Shown piece after piece: positions 16,362 through 24,399 of a stretch of 30,525 nucleotides of DNA. Source of the stretch: an uncultured Actinomycetes bacterium (GTDB lineage: Bacteria; Actinomycetota; Actinomycetes; S36-B12; UBA5976); the NCBI GenBank assembly GCA_937896305.1, contig CALBND010000186.1:1-30525 (forward strand). The letters run 5' to 3'. Position 1 is the stretch's first letter. Every line of letters starts with the position of its first letter. The notes below the pieces were generated by a model, which did not search any database, was not told the DNA's origin, and saw nothing but the letters and a program-made list of their open reading frames with translations. The translations under genes and the position numbers were made by a program.

Positions 16362-17174
16362 TTACTTAATTATTCGATCAGCTAATACTGGAAGTTTTTC
16401 TCGAACTACGTTTACATTTTGTAAATCAATTTCGACATTGATAACTTTTTCTTCATTCGATACTTTGTTTAATATATTTCCCCATGCATCAATAACCACA
16501 CTATTACCACAAAGTTTTGTGCCAGAAGTTTCACCAACTCCATTACATCCAATAAAGATTGATTGGTTTTCAATAGCTCTAGCTTTAGTTAATACATTCC
16601 AATGCTCACTTCTAATCTCTGGCCAACCAGAAGTCATTAAAATACAAGTGGCACCTTTTTCGTTAAGTTTTCTAAAGAGTTCAGGAAATCTTAAGTCATA
16701 ACATGTCGTAAGTGCTGTCATCCCTAAAGGCGTAGCCACACAAACCAACTCTTCACCATTAGCTAAATATTTAGATTCGCCCTCACTAAATCCAAACAAA
16801 TGAATTTTTTTGTATGTCGTAATTATTTCACCCTGACTATCAATCAAAAGTGAAGAATTATAAAGTGAACCATTTAATTTTTCTATGAATGATCCAGCAT
16901 GAATCCAGACACCATAAGTTGATGCGATGTCACAAATATCATCAGAGATTGGTCCGGGAAAAGTTGTTGCTAGAGAAACACTTTGGTCAATATTAAAAGC
17001 ACCACCGTGCCAAAGTTCGGGAAGCATTATTAAATCAGGTTTTTTTTCTAAGGAATCACTATTTGTTGGATTAGCAATGTCGGATAATTCTTTTATTACT
17101 CTTTGGTAGCGCTGCTGCGCAGATTCAGAGTCGTCACTACTGATCTGCATTAGCGACACAAGTGCGGTATTCAT
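16362..17174 (-). CDS. Carbon-nitrogen hydrolase (nitrilase superfamily amidase)
   Basis: Starting from ATG 17172-17174 the protein has about 270 residues. The nitrilase-superfamily triad is visible: Glu in IMLPELWHGG (residue 53), Lys in YKKIHLFGFSEGE (residue 123) and Cys in LTTCYDLRFPELFR (residue 158). CYDLRFPEL resembles Nit1/Nit2-like omega-amidases and YafV, which hydrolyse small amides such as alpha-ketoglutaramate or deaminated glutathione. The substrate is not determined. An in-frame TTG three codons upstream would also be possible, but ATG 17174 sits 7 nt after a TAGATT -10-like box. It is divergent from the EamA gene and 55 nt upstream of dcd. Confidence 0.87.
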   Translation of the reverse strand: MNTALVSLMQISSDDSESAQQRYQRVIKELSDIANPTNSDSLEKKPDLIMLPELWHGGAFNIDQSVSLATTFPGPISDDICDIASTYGVWIHAGSFIEKLNGSLYNSSLLIDSQGEIITTYKKIHLFGFSEGESKYLANGEELVCVATPLGMTALTTCYDLRFPELFRKLNEKGATCILMTSGWPEIRSEHWNVLTKARAIENQSIFIGCNGVGETSGTKLCGNSVVIDAWGNILNKVSNEEKVINVEIDLQNVNVVREKLPVLADRIIK

Positions 17175-17181
17175 TTTATGC

Positions 17182-17187
17182 AATCTA
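17182..17187 (-). promoter_or_regulatory. Candidate -10 box of a leaderless promoter for the carbon-nitrogen hydrolase
   Basis: On the minus strand TAGATT matches TANNNT and ends 7 nt before ATG 17174. No Shine-Dalgarno precedes the ATG. It sits within 30 bp of the -10 box of the divergent EamA gene. Confidence 0.45.
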
Positions 17188-17202
17188 GCACAAATAAAAG
17201 AG

Positions 17203-17208
17203 TAGAAT
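17203..17208 (+). promoter_or_regulatory. Candidate -10 box of a leaderless promoter for the EamA transporter
   Basis: TAGAAT is one base from the TATAAT consensus and ends 5 nt before GTG 17214 and 8 nt before ATG 17217. The transcription start would fall at or inside the first codons. No ribosome-binding site is present. Confidence 0.5.
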
Positions 17209-17213
17209 AAGCG

Positions 17214-18143
17214 GTGATGAAAAACCGATTACTATTACCAAATTCCAACGCAAGTGTTTTTTGGGTCAGTGTTTGCCTAGTAATTATTTATTTTGTTTGG
17301 GCTTCAACCTATGTCGGGATTGCCTTCATGGTGGAAGAGATTCCACCACATACCGGTTCAGGTTTTAGATTCATCACTGCTGGATTATTAATTTCAATTG
17401 TCCTTTTAGTCACTAAAGGACCTAGTGCATTATTTGTTAATTTTAAACAAATCAGAAATGCTATGTTTATCGGTTTTATTTTAATTGGTTTAGCAACACC
17501 ACTAATTGCCGTTGCTTCTCAATATATTCCCAGTGGGCTAATCGCACTTTTAGCTGCTATGACACCTGTGTTTGTTGTAATTTTAAGATTTTTGTTTGGC
17601 GATAAACCAAGTTTAAAAACAATTTTAGGAATTTTACTTGGAATTTCTGGCGTTGCTTTTTTAGTAAGACCAAGTGCTGGTCAAAATTGGTACACCTTGA
17701 TCCCAATTATTTCTACTGTACTGTGGGCCGTTGGTTCTTTCTGGGCACAAAAAATTGATCTCCCTAAATCACCCTTAACAACAGCTGCTTGGGAAACCAT
17801 GTTTGGTGGTCTATGCGCCATCGGAATTGGTGTGCTCAGAGGTGAAAAGACTTCCCAATTTTTTGAACCACACGAAACACAAACTTGGATTGCATTTATT
17901 TATATTTCACTAATGGGCGCTATTGCTTATAGTGCTTATGCCTACCTTTTGGATAACACACCAATTTCATTAGTTGCCACATATGCATTGGTTAATCCTG
18001 TTGTTGCTGTGTTATTAGGAAGCCTATTAAGAAATGAAATAATTACTTTAACAATTTTGGTGGGCGGATTAATAGTAGTCTTAGGAATTGCGTTAGTAGT
18101 TCTTGGAGAAAAACGTAAAGAGTTAATTAGGCCTGAAACTTAA
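17214..18143 (+). CDS. EamA/DMT-family transporter
   Basis: The 309-residue integral membrane protein has about ten hydrophobic segments arranged as two EamA repeats (about residues 18-150 and 160-298). The opening IIYFVWASTYVGIAFMVEEI and the second-repeat PISLVATYALVNPVVAVLLG are typical of the RhaT/YdcZ-type drug/metabolite exporters. These usually export amino acids or related metabolites; the substrate cannot be assigned. GTG 17214 is immediately followed by ATG 17217 and either may initiate. The 3' end overlaps the convergent aminotransferase gene by 17 nt, leaving no terminator space. Confidence 0.88.
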   Translation: MMKNRLLLPNSNASVFWVSVCLVIIYFVWASTYVGIAFMVEEIPPHTGSGFRFITAGLLISIVLLVTKGPSALFVNFKQIRNAMFIGFILIGLATPLIAVASQYIPSGLIALLAAMTPVFVVILRFLFGDKPSLKTILGILLGISGVAFLVRPSAGQNWYTLIPIISTVLWAVGSFWAQKIDLPKSPLTTAAWETMFGGLCAIGIGVLRGEKTSQFFEPHETQTWIAFIYISLMGAIAYSAYAYLLDNTPISLVATYALVNPVVAVLLGSLLRNEIITLTILVGGLIVVLGIALVVLGEKRKELIRPET

Positions 18144-19197
18144 GTGCAACCTCTATTAAACGATCGTTCGCTGTTTTTTCAGCAATTGTGACCCTGACTC
18201 CATCGTTAGCAAACATGCGAATACTTAAGCCTGCTTCATCGCATTTTTGAGTGAACTCTTCAGCTTTTTCTTTTAAGTCAAGCCAAATAAAGTTACCATC
18301 AGCTTGAGGAATTTTCCAACCTTGCTTGGTTAATTCATCCACAACTCGAGTTCTTTCAGAAACTAAAGTATCAATTCTTTTCAATAATTCTATTTCGTTG
18401 TCAAGAGCTGCTAATCCGGCTTCTTCAGCTAAATTAGTTACTCCAAAAGTTAAAGCTACTTTATTTAAAGTTTCAATAACACTTGGTTGTGCGATACAAA
18501 AACCAACCCTTAAGCCCGCCATTCCATATGCCTTAGAAAAAGTTCTAAGAATTGCCACATTAGATTTACCCCAAGCATCTCTTAATCCTTCAACTGCTAA
18601 ATCATCTCGCACAAATTCTGTGTAGGCCTCATCCAAGACAACTAAAATTCTTTCTGGAACTTTGTTTATGAAATTTAAGAAAGCATCCTTTTTAATGGCC
18701 GGTCCAGTTGGATTATTTGGACTACATAAAAGTATGCAACTAGTTTTTTCGGTGATCGCAGCTAGCATTGCATCTAAATCATGTTCGTAAGTTTTTGTTA
18801 AAGAAACCATTACTGGTGTTGCTCCAGCAACTCGAGTAATGATTGGATAAGCCTCAAAAGATCGCCAAGCAAAAATAACTTCATTACCCACAGTAGAAGA
18901 AGCTTGAATAAGTTGAGTTAATACTGCAACAGAACCAGTTCCAACTTGAATATTTTCAACATCAACTTTATATTTTTTTGCTAATTTATTTTTAAGTCTT
19001 AAGGAAGCTGGATCGGGATAACGTTGCACACTTTGTGCAGCTTTTGTTATAGCTTCCACAATTGCAGGAATTGGTGCATAAGGATTTTCGTTGGCAGAGA
19101 TTTTGAAAGTTTCTAAATCAGGTCTACTCACTGGAGTCGCCCCTGCTTTATAGGCAGGAAGTGCCGCTAGGTCATCTCGCATGTGTGGCGTGGTCAT
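18127..19197 (-). CDS. pat: Aromatic amino acid / histidinol-phosphate-type aminotransferase (Pat/HisC family)
   Basis: The 356-residue class I/II aminotransferase has FKISANENPYAP near residue 31, GTGSVAVLTQLIQ near residue 85, FAWRSFEAYPIITRVAGA near residue 109, CSPNNPTGP near residue 158 and the PLP-lysine motif RTFSKAYGMAGLRVG near residue 216. The WRSFEAYP and VGTGSV segments match actinobacterial Pat (phenylalanine/aromatic aminotransferase), a HisC relative, better than HisC as I recall them. Histidinol-phosphate activity remains possible. ATG 19197 lies 6 nt after a TAATCT -10-like box with no Shine-Dalgarno. It is divergent from the DUF2142 gene and convergent with the EamA gene. 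Confidence 0.85.
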   Translation of the reverse strand: MTTPHMRDDLAALPAYKAGATPVSRPDLETFKISANENPYAPIPAIVEAITKAAQSVQRYPDPASLRLKNKLAKKYKVDVENIQVGTGSVAVLTQLIQASSTVGNEVIFAWRSFEAYPIITRVAGATPVMVSLTKTYEHDLDAMLAAITEKTSCILLCSPNNPTGPAIKKDAFLNFINKVPERILVVLDEAYTEFVRDDLAVEGLRDAWGKSNVAILRTFSKAYGMAGLRVGFCIAQPSVIETLNKVALTFGVTNLAEEAGLAALDNEIELLKRIDTLVSERTRVVDELTKQGWKIPQADGNFIWLDLKEKAEEFTQKCDEAGLSIRMFANDGVRVTIAEKTANDRLIEVALKFQA

Positions 19198-19203
19198 GAG
19201 TAA

Positions 19204-19209
19204 AGATTA
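19204..19209 (-). promoter_or_regulatory. Candidate -10 box of a leaderless pat promoter
   Basis: On the minus strand TAATCT matches TANNNT and ends 6 nt before ATG 19197. That places the transcription start on the ATG. No ribosome-binding site and no clear -35 are seen. Confidence 0.45.
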
Positions 19210-19225
19210 GGCGTTGGGCCTTGGG

Positions 19226-19243
19226 TTACTCTCGAGTGAGTAA
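19226..19243. promoter_or_regulatory. Inverted repeat between divergent pat and DUF2142 genes
   Basis: TTACTC at 19226-19231 and GAGTAA at 19238-19243 flank a 6-nt centre. The repeat sits midway in the 67-bp divergent promoter region, where an operator would be expected. It is short enough to be chance. Confidence 0.3.
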
Positions 19244-19264
19244 AACTCTTGCTGAAAGGTTTTT

Positions 19265-20764
19265 GTGCTCAAAATTCGTAAATTCCTGCCTCTGGCCATT
19301 GCTGGCATTAGTGCTTTCATCGCACTTTCGGCTTGGGCATTTGCCTCACCTCCAGGTTCAGCCCCTGATGACGATTTCCACCTCCCAGCTATCTGGTGTT
19401 CCCATGGAGCACAACCTGGAATTTGTGATCCAAAAGTCGCCGGTGATGGGTATGGAGATACCCCATCTCCGCTATCTCCGTCTGCAATTTGCTTTGCCTT
19501 TAATTCTGAAACAAGTGCTGCTTGCCAAGCCAAACAATTAAATTGGGATGACAAAAATCTAGGCGGATCTAGAACTAATGAAATCGGTAGATTTCCAAAT
19601 GGTTTCTATTGGACGATGCATTTACTAATTGGTGACAACACCTTGCAATCAGCAATGTTGATGAGAATTTTTAATTCACTGCTAGCTGTCGTATTACTAA
19701 TAGTAACTGCGCTTTATTCATCAAGATCTATTCGTTTTGCGTTAATCGGCACCTGGATTGGCGTTGTTGTTCCTTTAGCTTTATTTACGATCCCCTCAAC
19801 TAATCCAAGTAGTTGGGCCATTATTGGTTTAGGTATTTATTGGGCTTCGTTACTTTCTTTTCTACAAAGTAAAATTAGAACTAATCAAATAGTTTTAGGT
19901 GTTATAACTTTCATTACAGGTGTTATGACTATTCAATCCAGATCAGAAGCTAGCCCTTACTTATTATTAACTACTTTAGTTATTTTATTCATACATGCTC
20001 CTTTAAGAGAATTAATTAAATTAAAAATTAAATATTTATTACCATTTGTTATAGGAATTTTTGCATCCTTTGAATTTTTAACAACACCCTCGACTCTTGG
20101 TTGGTCTTCTGGTTTGCAAGGTGGAGATCCAAATAGAACCAAGGGAGAGCTTTGGTTTAGAAATATTAGCCAATGGCCTCAATTTGTTTCAGGATCTCTC
20201 GGCACTTGGCCTTTGGGTTGGTTTGATACTCCTATGGTTCCCATGACTTCTTTCTTAAGTTTATTAGTATTTTTTGGATTATTTTTTATAGGTCTAAGGG
20301 AAACAAATTTCAAGAAAAATATTTCTTTAATAATTATTATGGGAGCAATATTTTATTTACCTTTGAGAATCTTGTATTTAGGTTTCAACTTTGTTGGTGA
20401 AGGTGCACAACCGCGTTACTTCTTGCCTCTTTTAATGGTCTTCTTTGGTATAGCTTTATTGGCGGTAAAAAAAGAAAGCCCTATAACTTTCAATTGGAGT
20501 CAATTCTTTTTAATCTTTAGCGCAATTGTTACCGCTCAATCTTTTGCTCTGCATTACACAATGCGTAGGTATATAACTGGAGTTAGTACCAAGTTTTCTG
20601 GGGGACAAGATAAAACAGACTGGAATTTAAATAACAACATTGAATGGTGGTGGAGCGCTCTTCCCTCCCCCATGACAACTTGGTTTATTGGATCTTTTTC
20701 ATTTGCAATAGCTGTATTTATTGGTTTAGTTGTTTTGAAGAGAAGTTCTAAAGTAGATTTGTAA
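19265..20764 (+). CDS. DUF2142-like polytopic membrane protein
   Basis: The 499-residue protein has an N-terminal hydrophobic helix, then an extracellular-type loop beginning ASPPGSAPDDDFHLPAIWC (near residue 27), then about ten further membrane helices. The SPPGSAPDDDFH segment corresponds to the P-D-E-x-x-H-type motif after helix 1 in DUF2142 and GT-C-like proteins, where an acidic residue usually lies near the active site. This makes a lipid-linked-sugar transferase or related envelope role plausible, but the function is unproven. Several cysteines in the loop suggest disulfides. The GTG start has GAAAGG about 5 nt upstream. The 3' end overlaps the next, convergent gene by 17 nt. Confidence 0.75.
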   Translation: MLKIRKFLPLAIAGISAFIALSAWAFASPPGSAPDDDFHLPAIWCSHGAQPGICDPKVAGDGYGDTPSPLSPSAICFAFNSETSAACQAKQLNWDDKNLGGSRTNEIGRFPNGFYWTMHLLIGDNTLQSAMLMRIFNSLLAVVLLIVTALYSSRSIRFALIGTWIGVVVPLALFTIPSTNPSSWAIIGLGIYWASLLSFLQSKIRTNQIVLGVITFITGVMTIQSRSEASPYLLLTTLVILFIHAPLRELIKLKIKYLLPFVIGIFASFEFLTTPSTLGWSSGLQGGDPNRTKGELWFRNISQWPQFVSGSLGTWPLGWFDTPMVPMTSFLSLLVFFGLFFIGLRETNFKKNISLIIIMGAIFYLPLRILYLGFNFVGEGAQPRYFLPLLMVFFGIALLAVKKESPITFNWSQFFLIFSAIVTAQSFALHYTMRRYITGVSTKFSGGQDKTDWNLNNNIEWWWSALPSPMTTWFIGSFSFAIAVFIGLVVLKRSSKVDL

Positions 20765-22103
20765 CTGCTTCTTTAAAAATTTTAGTGTGGGTATCAATAT
20801 CTGTTTCTTTTGTCGCAGGACACATCAGTGCCATATTGTGAAATGGTGTCATTAAAATATCTCTATTGATTGTGTAAAGATGCATGTATTCATCAAGTGC
20901 ATCGTTACTTGCTTTTGCTGACTCGCTGCCATTTCTAGGTGCTGGTTTATTGAACCGGTATTCAGCTCTAGCCCCCAATTGAGAAATTGACCAATCAATA
21001 TTTGTTTCATCTAAAATATTTTGCACTTCATTAGTAAATTTTGTGGCGAGTTTAATCATGTGGGAAAAAGCATCTTTGGTTAAAACATGTTCTAAGGTAG
21101 CTCTCATTGCAGTTATCGATAATGCATTTCCAGATAAAGTTCCGCCAACTCCACCAACATCAACTAAATCGGCGTCCTTTTGGTTACGAGTTTTTTCTGC
21201 TAGCTCTTGGCTGATGCCATAGGCACCGGCTGCGATACCACCACCAATTGATTTTCCAAGAGTGACAATGTCTGGTTGTAAATTATTTTCTTTTGTCATT
21301 CCACCTACTCCAGCAGAGAAAGTATGAGTCTCATCAATTAAAAGCAGTGCTCCATATTTTGTGGCTAATGTTCTTAAACCTGTTAAAAATCCTGGCTCTG
21401 GTAAAACGATGCCAATATTTGTTAATGCTGGTTCGGTAATAATTACTGCAATATCGCCATATTTTAAAGCATTTTCAACACTTTCCAAATCATTAAATTC
21501 TGCAACACGGGTTGTATCCGTTATGTCTACTGGAGAGCCCACATTTCCTGGTCTTAAAAGTGTTTCGTTATTTTCTCCTCGCACCACAAATGTTTCATCA
21601 ACTGTTCCGTGATAGCCGTAAGAGAAAGCTAATACTTTAGGTTTGCCCGTAACCATGCGTGCAATACGAAGCGCCCATCTGTTGGCATCTGTTGCTGAAA
21701 GAGCAAATGACCAGAGTGCTAAACCAAATCTGTTTGTTAATTCTTTTGCAACCCATTGCGCATCTTCGGTGGGAAGCATTGTTGTTGGTCCACCTTTTAT
21801 TGTGTAGCGATCATTAATTGCTTTTCCAACAGCTTCTGGACTGTGTCCTGCCATAGCAGTGGTATCACCAAGTGCAAAATCAATATAGTTATGTCCATCA
21901 ACAGAAACTATTCTGTTTCCTCTTGCAAAATCTAAATAAATTGGGAAACCGCCAGCCCATTTATTCATCCAAGTCATTGGAACTTGTCCGAAAAGATTTG
22001 TTGCCTGATTAAATAATGCGAAGGATTTTGGATTTCTTTCTTTATAAAGATTTTGTTCTTGTGTAATTAATTTAAGTAGTTTTTCTTGATTTACTTTCGA
22101 CAT
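20748..22103 (-). CDS. Class III aminotransferase, glutamate-1-semialdehyde aminomutase-like
   Basis: The 451-residue PLP enzyme resembles glutamate-1-semialdehyde 2,1-aminomutase (HemL) and its relatives. It has DFALGDTTAMAGHSPEAV near residue 75, SYGYHGTVDE near residue 165, LLIDETHTFSAGVGG near residue 252 for the cofactor Asp, and VTLGKSIGGGIAAGAYG near residue 279 with the Schiff-base Lys. The extended N-terminus (about 60 residues before the fold) and ETHTF in place of the HemL DEVMTGFR pattern argue against true HemL, so the substrate is open. It lies 5 nt downstream of dnaB in the same orientation, so it may ride on the dnaB transcript. Confidence 0.82.
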   Translation of the reverse strand: MSKVNQEKLLKLITQEQNLYKERNPKSFALFNQATNLFGQVPMTWMNKWAGGFPIYLDFARGNRIVSVDGHNYIDFALGDTTAMAGHSPEAVGKAINDRYTIKGGPTTMLPTEDAQWVAKELTNRFGLALWSFALSATDANRWALRIARMVTGKPKVLAFSYGYHGTVDETFVVRGENNETLLRPGNVGSPVDITDTTRVAEFNDLESVENALKYGDIAVIITEPALTNIGIVLPEPGFLTGLRTLATKYGALLLIDETHTFSAGVGGMTKENNLQPDIVTLGKSIGGGIAAGAYGISQELAEKTRNQKDADLVDVGGVGGTLSGNALSITAMRATLEHVLTKDAFSHMIKLATKFTNEVQNILDETNIDWSISQLGARAEYRFNKPAPRNGSESAKASNDALDEYMHLYTINRDILMTPFHNMALMCPATKETDIDTHTKIFKEAVTNLL

Positions 22104-22108
22104 GATTA

Positions 22109-23500
22109 TTAGTTAATAGCTTGATTTGTTGGTGCAGCTGTCGCGTTGTAGTTAGGTGCCATATCCACAAAACGTGAATAGTGTCCTTGAAATGAAACTG
22201 TCAAAGTAGCTGTTGGACCATTTCTATGTTTTGCCACAATTAAATCTGCTTCACCTTGTCTTGGTGATTCACGATCATAATGATCTTCACGATGAATAAG
22301 TAGCACTACATCTGAGTCTTGTTCCAAAGATCCTGATTCACGCAAATCTGAAAGCATTGGTCTTTTATCTGTTCTTTGTTCTGGTCCACGATTTAGCTGA
22401 GAAATTGCTACAACAGGTACTTCTAATTCTTTAGCTAAAAGTTTTAATGATCTAGAAAATTCAGAAACTTCTTGTTGTCTAGATTCAACTCTTTTACCAC
22501 TGGTCATCAACTGCAAATAGTCAACAACCACAAGTTTTAAGTCATGGCGTTGTTTTAATCTTCGACACTTGGCACGAATTTCTGTGATGGTTAAGTTTGG
22601 TGAATCATCAATAAATAGTGGTGCGTTAGAAACGTTACTCATTTTGCGAGCAAGTTTTTGCCAATCTGTTTCATTCATTTTTCCACTACGCATTGCAGTT
22701 AAACCAATACTTGATTCAGCAGAAAGTAAACGCATCACAATTTCGTTTCGACCCATTTCTAAAGAAAACACAGCAGCGGTGGCGTTACTTTTAATTGATG
22801 CTGCTCTTGCGAAATCTAGACCTAATGTTGATTTACCCATACCAGGTCTGGCAGCTAACATAATTAATTGTCCAGGTTGCAAACCATTTAATAAACGATC
22901 TAAATCAGCAAAACCAGTTGGGATTCCAACTAATTTATCTCCGTGTTGGGCAATTGCATTCATTTCTTCTAAAGCTTGATTCATTAATGAATCTAATTTT
23001 TGATAATCATCGCCACTTCTTTTATCTGTTACGTCATAAATTTCTGCTTGGGCTCTATCAACTATCATGTCAACTTCGCCAGCCTCGCTATAACTCATTT
23101 GTACAATTCGAGTTCCAGCTTCAACTAGTCTTCTTAAAATTGCTTTTTCTTTAACGATACGTGCGTAATATCCGGCATTAGCTGCAGTTGGAACCGATGC
23201 CACCAAGGTGTGCAAATAAGCAGCACCACCGATTTTTGCTAGTTCACCACTTCTAGTTAATTCAGCTGCCACAGTTACAGCATCTGCTGGTTCACCGCGT
23301 GAATATAAATCAATAACTATTGCAAATAATGTTTGATGTGTTGGTCGATAAAAATCGTGTTCTCTTACTTGTTCAACAACATCTGAAATTGCATCTTTAG
23401 AAAGCAGCATCGCGCCAATTACGCTTTGTTCAGCTGCCACATCTTGAGGGGGAGTTCTGGTGGGATCAGTTGGGGGAAGAGGTAATTCAGAAACTGACAA
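22109..23500 (-). CDS. dnaB: Replicative DNA helicase DnaB
   Basis: The 463-residue protein is the hexameric helicase that unwinds DNA ahead of the replisome. The N-terminal domain begins at PPQDVAAEQSVIGAMLLS (residues 17-34). The RecA-like C-terminal domain has Walker A ARPGMGKST (near residue 218), Walker B LVVVDYLQLM (near residue 324) and the SRSLKLLAKELEVPVVAISQ segment. No intein is present, unlike some mycobacterial DnaB. The start is TTG (23498-23500) with AAGG/AAGGGT upstream; no better ATG lies before the conserved region. Its upstream region is the longest gene-free stretch of the window and carries the DnaA-box cluster. Confidence 0.97.
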   Translation of the reverse strand: MSVSELPLPPTDPTRTPPQDVAAEQSVIGAMLLSKDAISDVVEQVREHDFYRPTHQTLFAIVIDLYSRGEPADAVTVAAELTRSGELAKIGGAAYLHTLVASVPTAANAGYYARIVKEKAILRRLVEAGTRIVQMSYSEAGEVDMIVDRAQAEIYDVTDKRSGDDYQKLDSLMNQALEEMNAIAQHGDKLVGIPTGFADLDRLLNGLQPGQLIMLAARPGMGKSTLGLDFARAASIKSNATAAVFSLEMGRNEIVMRLLSAESSIGLTAMRSGKMNETDWQKLARKMSNVSNAPLFIDDSPNLTITEIRAKCRRLKQRHDLKLVVVDYLQLMTSGKRVESRQQEVSEFSRSLKLLAKELEVPVVAISQLNRGPEQRTDKRPMLSDLRESGSLEQDSDVVLLIHREDHYDRESPRQGEADLIVAKHRNGPTATLTVSFQGHYSRFVDMAPNYNATAAPTNQAIN

Positions 23501-23648
23501 TTTAGTTACCCTTTTTCCTTATCTATGGTTCTAATTCTGCTTTTCTTTCTTTAAATAACTGTCTCACCAAGGTCTGACGTTTTGGAGTACAAATTTCTAG
23601 GCTTAGGTTTCTAACGTAGGCCCTTTAGCCTCAGAACACAAAAGAGCC
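23501..23648. other. Left part of the dnaB upstream intergenic region
   Basis: This stretch lies between the dnaB start and the first DnaA-box-like 9-mer. It should contain the dnaB promoter and leader, but I see no convincing -35/-10 pair, RNA gene or strong hairpin; the best inverted repeat (AGGC..GCCT at 23618-23631) has only 4 bp. Confidence 0.5.
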
Positions 23649-23827
23649 TGTGGATGAGGTTGTGGATAAAAGGGGGACAAGGTCTGTTTTGTGTGGGGTT
23701 TTGGATGATTCACTGTGGACAAGTTGGGGACCCTTGGGTCCAAGATAAGTCAAGAAAAGTCACTGACCTGCGTAAATAACAAATATGGCTTGTGGGTAAA
23801 AAGTTTTTTTAAGAATTGTTATCCACC
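23649..23827. other. Cluster of DnaA-box-like 9-mers (candidate DnaA-binding locus or origin)
   Basis: Five 9-mers match the DnaA box TTATCCACA/TGTGGATAA or its actinobacterial form TTGTCCACA at 8 or 9 of 9 positions. TGTGGATGA is at 23649-23657, a perfect TGTGGATAA at 23661-23669, TGTGGACAA (perfect for the Streptomyces/mycobacterial form) at 23714-23722, TGTGGGTAA at 23791-23799, and TTATCCACC in opposite orientation at 23819-23827. A weaker GGGGGACAA is at 23672-23680. An AT-rich stretch (23770-23820) with a T7 run lies between the last boxes. It sits between divergent dnaB and the phosphatase gene. Confidence 0.75.
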
Positions 23828-23834
23828 TAGCAAC

Positions 23835-23840
23835 TATTGT
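23835..23840 (+). promoter_or_regulatory. Candidate -10 box of a leaderless promoter for the phosphatase gene
   Basis: TATTGT fits TANNNT and ends 6 nt before ATG 23847. The last DnaA-like box (23819-23827) lies 7 bp upstream, so DnaA binding would cover the promoter. No ribosome-binding site precedes either possible ATG. Confidence 0.4.
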
Positions 23841-23846
23841 CACACC

Positions 23847-24374
23847 ATGACCTCCAATAACTTTGAACTAATGAAGCTTTCTGAAATCAAAACTATTTGC
23901 GTTGTTTGTGCTGGAAATATTTGTCGCTCCCCCATTGGTGAAGTTGTTTTAAAAGATCGTTTAGACAAAGCTGGTTTAGATATATTTGTTGACTCAGCAG
24001 GTACTGGTGACTGGCACGAAGGTGAAGATGCGAATCAAAAAAGTATTAAAGTTCTAAGAGATTCAGGATATGAAATATCACATAATGCAAGACAGTTCAA
24101 GAAGCATTGGTTTGAACAAAAAGATTTAATCCTTGTGATGGATTTTGAAAATAAACGAAACTTAACTTCTATTGCCCCAAAGGATCAATTACCAAAAATA
24201 AAATTAATGAGAGCATTTGATCCTCTTTTTAAAAATGCGGCACAAGATTCTTTGGAACTAGAAGTTCCAGATCCTTATCATGAACCTCTTGATGCCTTTT
24301 ATGAAGTATTAGACATGGTGGAACAAGCAAGTGATGGTTTAGTGGCAGAAATATTAAAGGCCCAGAGAAATTAA
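23847..24374 (+). CDS. Low-molecular-weight protein tyrosine phosphatase
   Basis: From ATG 23847 the protein has 175 residues. The phosphate-binding loop is VVCAGNICRSP with the C-x5-R signature (Cys21, Arg27). The general-acid motif DPYHEP near residue 149 is also present, so the catalytic set is complete. Such enzymes dephosphorylate tyrosine on proteins or act on low-molecular phosphoesters, and in Actinobacteria often affect envelope polysaccharide or signalling. An alternative ATG at 23871 would remove 8 residues. A longer open frame to 23715 runs through the DnaA-box region and is unlikely to be translated. The stop codon lies in the loop of the shared terminator. Confidence 0.9.
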   Translation: MTSNNFELMKLSEIKTICVVCAGNICRSPIGEVVLKDRLDKAGLDIFVDSAGTGDWHEGEDANQKSIKVLRDSGYEISHNARQFKKHWFEQKDLILVMDFENKRNLTSIAPKDQLPKIKLMRAFDPLFKNAAQDSLELEVPDPYHEPLDAFYEVLDMVEQASDGLVAEILKAQRN

Positions 24375-24389
24375 CCTCTGGGCCTTTAA
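24354..24389. terminator. Bidirectional terminator between the phosphatase gene and rplI
   Basis: A perfect 14-bp stem (24354-24367 with 24376-24389, core AGGCCCAGAG) with an 8-nt loop spans the phosphatase stop codon and ends 10 nt before the rplI stop. AT-rich flanks (AAATAGTTTT on the plus side) fit intrinsic termination from both sides of this convergent pair. Confidence 0.88.
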
Positions 24390-24399
24390 ATAGTTTTAA

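Noticed and set aside
23649..23827. Calling the DnaA-box cluster the chromosomal oriC outright
   Set aside because: dnaA/dnaN are not in view, and gene orientation and mycobacterial synteny suggest the origin lies to the right; kept as a candidate only.
23715..23846. Long N-terminal extension of the phosphatase
   Set aside because: It runs through the DnaA-box region, has no family similarity, and ATG 23847 leads directly into the conserved domain.
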